This document shows positions 51,835 to 58,442 of a DNA stretch of 64,000 bases, one piece after another. Each line of letters opens with the position of its first letter. Position 1 is the stretch's first letter. The DNA lies in NCBI RefSeq assembly GCF_028736235.1, contig NZ_CP117884.1, forward strand, positions 310,001 through 374,000, given 5' to 3'. The DNA is from Lacticaseibacillus pabuli. Lineage in GTDB: Bacteria; Bacillota; Bacilli; Lactobacillales; Lactobacillaceae. Made by a program: the position numbers and the translations under genes. The notes under the pieces were generated by a model that was not told the DNA's origin, did no database searches, and saw only the letters and a list, made by a program, of their open reading frames with translations.

Positions 51835-54474
51835 ATGGCGAAGAATAAAGTGAACGTCGCGCAGCTGCAACGGCGGCTGTTGCGGCGGATGATTAAGGAT
51901 AGCCGGGGCCGGTTTATCGCCATCACGTTGATTATCATGCTCGGTGTCATGATTTTCGTCGGCGTGAAGGGCATTGGGCCCGGCTACCGGGATTCGGCGC
52001 AAAGCGAACTCAATACGAGTCGCTTGCACGATATCGAAGTCGTCAGCACTGGTGGCCTGACCTCGCGTGACGTCGCGGCTGCAAGAAAGGCATCTGGCGT
52101 CACCGTCCAGGCCCAGCGCAGCGCGTTTGCCTTGGCCCAGAGTGATGAGTCAGTTGTTGAGGTCAACGCGTACGCGAATAACCGCGGGCTCGACCGACTG
52201 ATGCTACGGCGGGGGCACCTGCCGCGCGAGGCCGACCAGATTGTGCTGGACCAGCGTGCCAGTGAGTACGGCCGGTTCAAGCTGGGCGACCGGTATACGT
52301 TCAAGAAGACGTCTGCGCTGAAGCGGCGGACGTATCGGATTGTCGGCTTCGTGGATTCGCCGCGGTACATCAACAATACCTACGACCGTGGCAGTGCCAA
52401 TATTGGCAGCGGGAGCGTGGCGTACTTTGCCTACCTGCCGTCTCGCAACTTTAGCGGGTCCGTTTATTCCCGGTTGGCTGTCCGGTTGAACAAGCGTCCG
52501 GCTGGAGACAGCTTTACCAGTAGCTACAAGGATGCAGTGGCCCGCAAACTGACACAGGTGCGTCGCGCGCTACGTTCACGGCCGGAGCAACGCCAAACGG
52601 AGCTCGTGGCGACTGCTAGCCAGCCATTACAAGCCGAGCGCGCCAAGCTAGACGCCGCTCAGGAACAACTCACTGCGGCGCAACAACAGGTCGCAGCGGC
52701 CAGTGGTGGCACTGTGACCACGACGCCCGAGCTGACGGCGCAGGCTAAGCAATTGCAGGCGGCACGGGCTAAACTGGCCGCGGCCCAAAAGCAGATAGCT
52801 GGCAAAGTGAACGTGCAGTACACCTATAACGTGCGCGGCGATTTGCAGGGCTTCGCTGACTTTGGCGCGTCCGCCGACCGAATTGCGGCTATCGGGGACG
52901 TGTTCCCCGTGTTCTTCTTCCTCATCGCGGCGCTAATTACCTTCACCACGATTAGTCGCATGATTTCCGAAGATCGCACACAGTTGGGCACGATGAAGGC
53001 TTTAGGCTTTTCGCGGCAACAGATTGCGCGGAACTACTTCATCTATGCACTGCTCGCGGCGGTTATTGGCACTATTCTCGGCGTGCTTGGCGGCCTGGAA
53101 GGCCTGACCCGCTTCGTGTTGGTCATCTCATCCCAGAACATCTTCACGCGGCAAGTGGTCATTCCGCAGTGGCGCGACATTGCTTTGGCGACGGGGATGG
53201 GCCTCATTGCGACAATTGGCGCGGTATTCATCGTCGCGCCGAGCGAGTTGCGGGTGAAGCCGGCGGAGCTGATGCTACCCAAAGTGCCGAAGAACGGGCA
53301 GAAGATTCTGCTCGAACGCATCCGGCCACTCTGGCGGCGGCTGTCATTTAACGCGAAGGTCACGCTGCGCAACCTGTTCCGCTTCAAGTCCCGCATGTTC
53401 ATGACCGTTATCGGCATTGCGGGCGGCGCCGGTTTGATTCTGACTGGCTTTGGCATTCGTGACTCGATTCTGGGAACTGCGGGCGCGCAATTTGGCCCCA
53501 ACGGAATTGGGCACTACCAGGCCGTGGTGCGTTTGACGACACCCGGCGATGATCAGTCGGCGTTGCACGTGTTGCAAGACAACGATCACTACCGGACGTC
53601 GACGCGGGTGATTTACGATATCAGCAAGGTTGCCGCGAACGGCCACAGTGTCGGCAACGTGTCTGTCATCGCGCCAAAACAACGCACCGATTTCCAGAAG
53701 TTTGTGGACTTGCAGCGCACCAGCCGCGGCGTTCAACGTGAGCTACCGCAGCACGGCCTGTTGCTGAGTGAGAAGGCTGCCGCAACACTCAAGGTTAAGC
53801 GCGGGGACACCATTGCCGTGACGAATGCCAGCGGTGAGCGGCGGCGGATTCGCGTCGCGGGTGTTGTCCGCAACTATGTGGGACACTACGCCTACATGAC
53901 GGCGGGGACGTACGCTAAGACATGGGGGCAAACCGTAGCGAATAGCCTGCTCGTCCAGACAAGCCACATGTCCAGTCAGGCGCAGCGTCGTCTGTCGCGG
54001 CGCATGCTCGACAAGGGCGGCGCCAGCAATGTCACGTACACCGATGCGTCGATGGACAGCATGGCCGGCAGTATGAATGCGGTGGTCGTGATCCTGATTG
54101 TCCTGTCCGGCTTGCTGAGCTTTGTCGTCTTGTACAACCTCACCAACATCAACGTTTCCGAGCGGATGCGGGAGCTGTCGACGATTAAGGTCCTTGGCTT
54201 CTTTGATGGCGAAGTCACGATGTACATTGTGCGTGAGAACATCCTGCTCACCCTGGTCGGTATCCTGTGCAGCTTTGGCGTGGGGGATGTGCTGACGCGT
54301 TACATCCTAAACCAGGCGGCCAGCGAGTCGGTGACATTTCCATTCATCATTCACTGGCCTGGCTATGTGGCGGCGGTGGTGCTGACGCTCGCGTTTACCG
54401 CCATCGTCATGTGGATCACGCACCGGCGGCTCAAGTCGGTGGATATGCTGGCGGCTTTGGCGGCACGCGAATAG
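51835..54474 (+). CDS. ABC transporter permease, double-FtsX domain
   Basis: An 879-residue protein. An N-terminal helix (FIAITLIIMLGVMIFVGVKGI) leads to an extracytoplasmic domain. Residues ~260-325 are an Ala/Gln-rich coiled coil (AQEQLTAAQQQVAAASG). Then come three helices of the first FtsX block (~350-480), a second helix near 525, a second extracytoplasmic domain and the final FtsX block (~745-870). The layout is that of bacteriocin/antimicrobial-peptide or cell-wall-linked permeases that act mechanically from the inner leaflet. It partners with the ATPase at 51124. The substrate is unknown and no sensor kinase is adjacent. Confidence 0.88.
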   Translation: MAKNKVNVAQLQRRLLRRMIKDSRGRFIAITLIIMLGVMIFVGVKGIGPGYRDSAQSELNTSRLHDIEVVSTGGLTSRDVAAARKASGVTVQAQRSAFALAQSDESVVEVNAYANNRGLDRLMLRRGHLPREADQIVLDQRASEYGRFKLGDRYTFKKTSALKRRTYRIVGFVDSPRYINNTYDRGSANIGSGSVAYFAYLPSRNFSGSVYSRLAVRLNKRPAGDSFTSSYKDAVARKLTQVRRALRSRPEQRQTELVATASQPLQAERAKLDAAQEQLTAAQQQVAAASGGTVTTTPELTAQAKQLQAARAKLAAAQKQIAGKVNVQYTYNVRGDLQGFADFGASADRIAAIGDVFPVFFFLIAALITFTTISRMISEDRTQLGTMKALGFSRQQIARNYFIYALLAAVIGTILGVLGGLEGLTRFVLVISSQNIFTRQVVIPQWRDIALATGMGLIATIGAVFIVAPSELRVKPAELMLPKVPKNGQKILLERIRPLWRRLSFNAKVTLRNLFRFKSRMFMTVIGIAGGAGLILTGFGIRDSILGTAGAQFGPNGIGHYQAVVRLTTPGDDQSALHVLQDNDHYRTSTRVIYDISKVAANGHSVGNVSVIAPKQRTDFQKFVDLQRTSRGVQRELPQHGLLLSEKAAATLKVKRGDTIAVTNASGERRRIRVAGVVRNYVGHYAYMTAGTYAKTWGQTVANSLLVQTSHMSSQAQRRLSRRMLDKGGASNVTYTDASMDSMAGSMNAVVVILIVLSGLLSFVVLYNLTNINVSERMRELSTIKVLGFFDGEVTMYIVRENILLTLVGILCSFGVGDVLTRYILNQAASESVTFPFIIHWPGYVAAVVLTLAFTAIVMWITHRRLKSVDMLAALAARE

Positions 54475-54485
54475 GCGCGAAGGCG

Positions 54486-54514
54486 TTTACCAAGTTGTGG
54501 CGAGGAACTACAAT
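54486..54514 (+). promoter_or_regulatory. Promoter of the SLAP-domain gene
   Basis: TTTACC and TACAAT with a 17-nt spacer, about 46 nt before the start at 54561. Confidence 0.65.
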
Positions 54515-54560
54515 GAGGTTGGTAAGTTGTCATTAATGGGTATTCGAAGAAGGTAAGCCT

Positions 54561-55127
54561 ATGAAAAAACAAAGTATAGCCGTTATCGCCGCTGCATTAC
54601 TGTTGGCTGCACCCGTTGCGGTACCAGCAGTCACCACGTTTGCGGCTGGAAATAGTCAATTTGTGATTAATCACAACAACATGCATCCATACGCCGGCCC
54701 TGAGTCACTAGAAGGCGGTTGGGTTGTGGTGGGTTACCACGGCGCACCGATTTACACGACGTATCAGACATCGACTAAAACCAAGCGGGTCCTTCAGCGG
54801 GGCACAAGCTGGCGCTACAGTGGTGTCGTGACCTACCGGGATGGCAGTCAGTGGTATGATCTGGGCGGCGGCCACCAGTGGGTCCGTGCGTCAGACCTGA
54901 CATCCGGGTTGGTCATTAACCAGAAGGGTGTCGTCAAGGTGAAGTACGTTCCGGGCTACAGCATCGCTGTTTGGAACTTCTTTGACCACGGCAAGGTCAC
55001 GGGCAAGTTGCTCAAGAACGGAACCAGCTGGAAATACAGCCGTTACTCCATTCGCGACAATACGCGCTGGTACGACCTCGGTGGTAATCAGTGGGTCGAC
55101 GGCCGTTATGTTCAAAAACTAAAGTAA
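54561..55127 (+). CDS. Secreted SLAP-domain (SH3-like) surface protein
   Basis: A 188-residue protein. Residues 1-29 are a signal peptide (IAVIAAALLLAAPVAVPAVTTFAAG). Two repeats follow (~50-110 and ~115-185), each of the form G-V-V-x-V-x-Y...GxSW(R/K)YS...(Q/R)WYDLGG.QWV. This matches the C-terminal cell-wall-binding repeats of Lactobacillus S-layer proteins (SLAP domain, SH3-like). It consists of wall-binding modules only, with no catalytic or adhesive part, so it may decorate the wall or be a released fragment-like protein. ATG 54561 follows GAAGGTAAG. Confidence 0.8.
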   Translation: MKKQSIAVIAAALLLAAPVAVPAVTTFAAGNSQFVINHNNMHPYAGPESLEGGWVVVGYHGAPIYTTYQTSTKTKRVLQRGTSWRYSGVVTYRDGSQWYDLGGGHQWVRASDLTSGLVINQKGVVKVKYVPGYSIAVWNFFDHGKVTGKLLKNGTSWKYSRYSIRDNTRWYDLGGNQWVDGRYVQKLK

Positions 55128-55132
55128 TCCAT

Positions 55133-55174
55133 AAAAAAGCAAGCTCACGTCGCGCGACGTGAGCTTGCTTTTTT
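55133..55174. terminator. Bidirectional terminator, perfect 20-bp stem
   Basis: AAAAAAGCAAGCTCACGTCG and its exact complement meet at a CG centre, with A and T runs on the two sides. It serves the SLAP-domain gene and the convergent YxeA-like gene. Confidence 0.92.
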
Positions 55175-55181
55175 GATGGTC

Positions 55182-55565
55182 CTATTTAAGATGTGCCAAA
55201 TCCTTGGCCGGTACGCGTTTAGCGGTAACGGACTCCCACTTGGTCACGCCCTTTTCCTGGTTGTAAGTCAACTGCAGATAGGCGCCGTGGTGGAGTGGCC
55301 GTGGCTTGTTGCCATCGAATTTGATTGTTTTGGCCTTGCCGTCTTGATCATAGGCGGCTTGGTTGTATTGATAGTCGACGTAATGATTACCCCTTTGATC
55401 TGTCTGGGTAATCTTGCGGCCATCCGTGGTGATGCGCGTGTAGTACTGGGTGCCCCCGTAGTAGACCTGCTTAAACATGAAGTACCCGCCGAAAATAACG
55501 ACAATCGCAGTAATCAAACCAATGAGTCCCTTTTTCGTTTGTATCACCTCAACTGTTATTATCAC
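55182..55565 (-). CDS. YxeA family protein (DUF1093)
   Basis: About 115-127 residues: one N-terminal membrane helix (KKGLIGLITAIVVIFGGYFMF) and an exported beta-rich domain (YYTRITTDGRKITQTDQRGNHYVDYQYN) typical of YxeA proteins. The start is uncertain. GTG 55565 has no Shine-Dalgarno, whereas a perfect GAGGTGAT eighteen bases further in is followed at the right distance only by ATA, CAA and ACG, with no ATG, GTG or TTG in frame. The protein may therefore start at a non-canonical codon near 55541. The biochemical function of YxeA is not known. Confidence 0.75.
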   Translation of the reverse strand: MIITVEVIQTKKGLIGLITAIVVIFGGYFMFKQVYYGGTQYYTRITTDGRKITQTDQRGNHYVDYQYNQAAYDQDGKAKTIKFDGNKPRPLHHGAYLQLTYNQEKGVTKWESVTAKRVPAKDLAHLK

Positions 55566-55618
55566 AAGTTTGCTCTGAAAGAAATAGGGTCTAAAGACTG
55601 ATTTAGTCTATCTTAAGA

Positions 55619-56473
55619 CTATTCATCCGTCCTTAGCTTCTGTGCGAGTTCGGGGTCCGGCCGCACGGTGATTGTGCGCCACTTGCCGGCAATCATAACA
55701 AGACCTGACTTGGCACCCTTAGGCTTGCGCAATTGGCTGACCTTGGCGACATCGACTGGCACGTGTCCGGCGCCGCGGCCCTTGCTGTAGTAGGCAGTCA
55801 GGTTGGCGGCCTGCCTGAGTGTCTCTTCACTCGGATGGACACTGTGGACGACCACGTGGGAACCGGCAATCTCGCCGCCCGCGTGCATCCAGATGTAGTC
55901 TTTGTTCGCCGTCAGGGTCAGGTGGTCGTTTTGGTAACTGTTCTTGCCGACTTCCACGAGGACATGATCCGTGGTGTAGAAGTGGCGGGGATGTGCGGGT
56001 ACGACTTCCTGCTTGACTGGTGGGGCCTTGATGACGCCCTCGTCCTTGAGTGTCGTGTAGAGTGCCTGGCATTGCGCGGCATCGTTGGGGTCAAATGCCG
56101 CGGCACGGGCTTGTTGTGCAACTAGGTCATCTTTGGTTTGTTGTAAGTTCGCCTCGACCGTTGCTAGCCCCCGCTTGGTGCGGCGGTAGCGGTGGAAGTA
56201 GGTTTCCGCGTTGACCATGACGGATTCGGCGGGGTCCAGTTTGATGTGCAGCGTCGCGCCGTCCGTGCGGTAGTCCGGTAAGTCGACCGCAGTTTGGTGC
56301 GCGTCGATTTGGCTAGCGTAGGTCTTGAGCAAGGTGCCCTTCACCTGCAAGTCTTCAGCGTCATCGACCTTGCTGACGGCGCGGGTGAGGGACCTGATTT
56401 GCTTTTCGCTACGTTTGATTTGTTTGGCCAGTGCTTGCTGGACCGTTTGTGCGAGGTTCGTTTCGGTAGACAT
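55619..56473 (-). CDS. NFACT-R domain protein, half-size RqcH/FbpA paralog
   Basis: A 284-residue protein. The N-terminal ~110 residues form a coiled-coil-like helical part (LAKQIKRSEKQIRSLTRAVSKV). The C-terminal part contains the NFACT-R (DUF814) motif VEVGKNSYQNDHLTLTANKDYIWMHAGGEIAGSHVVV. Full RqcH proteins (~560 residues) also have an N-terminal NFACT-N domain and tag stalled nascent chains on the 50S subunit; that domain is absent here. It begins 15 bases after the ABC-F gene, so both are in one operon. A role on ribosomes is suggested by both partners but not proven. Confidence 0.8.
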   Translation of the reverse strand: MSTETNLAQTVQQALAKQIKRSEKQIRSLTRAVSKVDDAEDLQVKGTLLKTYASQIDAHQTAVDLPDYRTDGATLHIKLDPAESVMVNAETYFHRYRRTKRGLATVEANLQQTKDDLVAQQARAAAFDPNDAAQCQALYTTLKDEGVIKAPPVKQEVVPAHPRHFYTTDHVLVEVGKNSYQNDHLTLTANKDYIWMHAGGEIAGSHVVVHSVHPSEETLRQAANLTAYYSKGRGAGHVPVDVAKVSQLRKPKGAKSGLVMIAGKWRTITVRPDPELAQKLRTDE

Positions 56474-56488
56474 GAATGAGACTCTTTT

Positions 56489-57985
56489 CTAAAGTGGTTT
56501 GAGTTCGACGGTGTGCGTCGCGACCTTTTGGATAAAGTCGCGGTCGTGTTCCGTTAGTAGCATCGTCGGCTGCACGCTGGTGATGAGTTCGCTGAGCTGG
56601 TCCTGGTTGAACACGTCCAGGTAGTTCAGCGGCTCGTCCCAGATGTACAGGCCAGACGGTGTGGCGAGGCTTGCCGCGAGCTCGACTTTCTTTTGCTGGC
56701 CGGCTGACATTGATTCGATTGGCGTGGTGAAGACGCTGCGCTCAACGCCCAGTTTCTTGAGGTTGCTGAGCAGGTCTTCATAGGATAAGCCCCGTTTCTC
56801 GGCAAAGTCGGTCAGACTACCCGTGTTATCGGGGTACATTTGGCGGACAAGGCTACGGGTCGCGGTTTGCGCCAGGTCAATCTCGCCGGTGATGTCGCCT
56901 TGAAATTGACCGAGGATGGCCGCAATGAGGGAACTCTTGCCGCTACCATTGGGCCCGACTAGCGCCAGCCGGTCGCCGCGCTTCAGCTCGAAGGTGACAG
57001 GGGCAAATAGTGGCTTGCCCGCGTAGCTCAATTGTACATCACGCACGCGCAGAAGCACGTCATGGTGATCTGGGACGTAATTCATCTTGAGTGGGTCGAT
57101 GAACTCGACGTTTTTCAGGAGCTCTTCCTTCCCCGCAATTTCTTTGTCCATGCGATGTTCCAGGTTTTTAGCCTTTTGCATCACGCGGGCGGCACGGGCA
57201 CCAATGAAGCCCTTGTTGTTGACACTGCCGCTGCGGAATTCGTGTGGGTTACCGGACTTATCTGCTTCACGACCGGCACTCCAGGTCCGTTTGGCCGCGG
57301 CAGTTTCCTTGAGGCGGCCGATATCCTTACGCAACTTGGATTGCTCGGCGTATTCCGTCTGGTCCTTGCGCTGCTTGGCTTGTTCGTATGCCGCGAAGTT
57401 ACCTTGCGTGAGGACGAGCTGCTGCTTCTCAATGGTCAGCGTGTGGTCGGTGGCTGCTTCGAGGAAGGCCCGGTCGTGCGCGATGACGATGAACCCGGTC
57501 TGTTTATTGTGCAAGTAGGTGCCGATTTGCTTGCGCCCCGCGATATCCAGATGGTTGGTTGGTTCGTCGAGCAATGGGAAACCGGTGTCGTTGGCGAAGG
57601 TTGCCGCCAACAGGACCTTGGTTTGTTCACCACCGGACAGACTGCTGAATGGGCGGTAAAGGATTTCCTCATCGACATTCATCTGGGTGAGCTCGCGCTG
57701 CACCTGCCAGAGCTCGGCTGTTGTGACGTTATCGGCGACTTGCCAGGCATCAAGACTGGGGTCCGCGACGTGTTGCGGAAAGTACACGGGGGTGAGCGGC
57801 ATGGTGATGGTGCCGCTGCCGGTGAGCTCGCCCCGCAGCAGGTTCAGCAGTGTCGTCTTGCCGCGGCCGTTGCGCCCGGTGAGCCCGAGCTTCCAGTTGC
57901 TGTCGAACGTGAGGTTTTGGTTGGTGAAGATGTTGTCTTGGCCTGGGTAGGCGAAGGTGAGGTTGGTGATTTGAATTGTGGACAT
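56489..57985 (-). CDS. ABC-F ribosomal protection protein, Lsa family
   Basis: A 498-residue soluble protein with two ATPase domains and no membrane segment. The first Walker A is GRNGRGKTT, the second GPNGSGKSS; the signatures are LSGGEQTKV and MSAGQQKKV; the Walker B regions are FPLLDEPTNHLD and LYIWDEPLNYLD. The linker (~185-300), with LKETAAAKRTWSAGREADKSGNP and GFIGARAARVMQKAKNLEHR, and the overall length match Lsa proteins, which dislodge lincosamides, streptogramin A and pleuromutilins from the ribosome. Resistance spectrum here is inferred. The leader carries a three-codon uORF and a terminator, as known for inducible members. ATG 57985 follows TGGAGGTAA. Confidence 0.9.
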   Translation of the reverse strand: MSTIQITNLTFAYPGQDNIFTNQNLTFDSNWKLGLTGRNGRGKTTLLNLLRGELTGSGTITMPLTPVYFPQHVADPSLDAWQVADNVTTAELWQVQRELTQMNVDEEILYRPFSSLSGGEQTKVLLAATFANDTGFPLLDEPTNHLDIAGRKQIGTYLHNKQTGFIVIAHDRAFLEAATDHTLTIEKQQLVLTQGNFAAYEQAKQRKDQTEYAEQSKLRKDIGRLKETAAAKRTWSAGREADKSGNPHEFRSGSVNNKGFIGARAARVMQKAKNLEHRMDKEIAGKEELLKNVEFIDPLKMNYVPDHHDVLLRVRDVQLSYAGKPLFAPVTFELKRGDRLALVGPNGSGKSSLIAAILGQFQGDITGEIDLAQTATRSLVRQMYPDNTGSLTDFAEKRGLSYEDLLSNLKKLGVERSVFTTPIESMSAGQQKKVELAASLATPSGLYIWDEPLNYLDVFNQDQLSELITSVQPTMLLTEHDRDFIQKVATHTVELKPL

Positions 57986-58033
57986 AGGCGGTTACCTCCA
58001 TTTTGGCGGCATCGCGTGCGGTCCTCGGCATAC

Positions 58034-58065
58034 AAAAAGCCCCTGGAGACATTACTCCAGGGGCT
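58034..58065 (-). terminator. Attenuator terminator in the ABC-F leader
   Basis: On the minus strand AGCCCCTGGAG pairs perfectly with CTCCAGGGGCT, followed by a U run. It lies in the leader, 49 nt upstream of the ABC-F start, so transcription would end early unless it is prevented. Confidence 0.9.
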
Positions 58066-58086
58066 CATTTAGGCCTGCCGGAGAAG

Positions 58087-58163
58087 TCTAGGTCAATGCC
58101 GAAACTGCACAGTCGTCCCGTTTTGCGGGCGTTGCGATGCTAGATTCGAACAATTGACTTAGA
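58087..58163 (-). promoter_or_regulatory. Long-range stem of the ABC-F attenuator
   Basis: The segment at 58163-58153, which overlaps the uORF stop region, pairs with 58097-58087 over 11 bp (one G-U), enclosing a CCCG/CGGG hairpin. A ribosome stalled on the uORF would open this stem and free CTCCGG near 58080 to compete with the terminator. Confidence 0.6.
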
Positions 58164-58170
58164 TCTTCAA
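58159..58170 (-). CDS. Three-codon upstream ORF (regulatory uORF)
   Basis: TTG AAG ATC TAA (Met-Lys-Ile-stop), nine bases behind a perfect AGAGGAGG and about 27 nt after the predicted transcription start. It lies within one arm of the long-range stem. Very short uORFs of this kind are known to control ARE-type ABC-F genes by ribosome stalling. No ATG is present; TTG is the only usual start at this distance. Confidence 0.55.
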   Translation of the reverse strand: MKI

Positions 58171-58203
58171 TGGCGTGGGCCTCCTCTTGGTTTATTGGCT
58201 ATA

Positions 58204-58232
58204 GTGTTACATGGGTTGTGGTGCGGTGTCAA
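58204..58232 (-). promoter_or_regulatory. Promoter of the ABC-F operon
   Basis: A perfect TTGACA (58232-58227), then 17 nt, then TAACAC (58209-58204) on the minus strand. It gives a leader of about 210 nt. Confidence 0.65.
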
Positions 58233-58340
58233 GCAAGAATTAAATCTAATACTTTGCGATTCTTGTCGAATAATCCGAGTAAGCGCTGGGTACATGAGGG
58301 GGTAAGTGACCTGACCGTTCAATCAACTAAATTGTCCTCA

Positions 58341-58384
58341 AATACAGTCGCGACCCACCTTAATTGGCAGTCGCGGCTGTATTT
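58341..58384. terminator. Hairpin upstream of uvrA2, probable terminator or attenuator
   Basis: AATACAGTCGCGAC pairs with GTCGCGGCTGTATT over 14 bp (one G-U) and is followed by TTG. It lies 59 nt before uvrA2 and could act in either direction. Confidence 0.5.
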
Positions 58385-58442
58385 TGTTGGCGTCTGCGCT
58401 AGACTGAACTTGTGAAAACATTACATAGGCTGGAGGTATCTC

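Noticed and set aside
58341-58384. Riboswitch upstream of uvrA2
   Set aside because: Only one simple hairpin is visible and no known aptamer core; kept as probable terminator.
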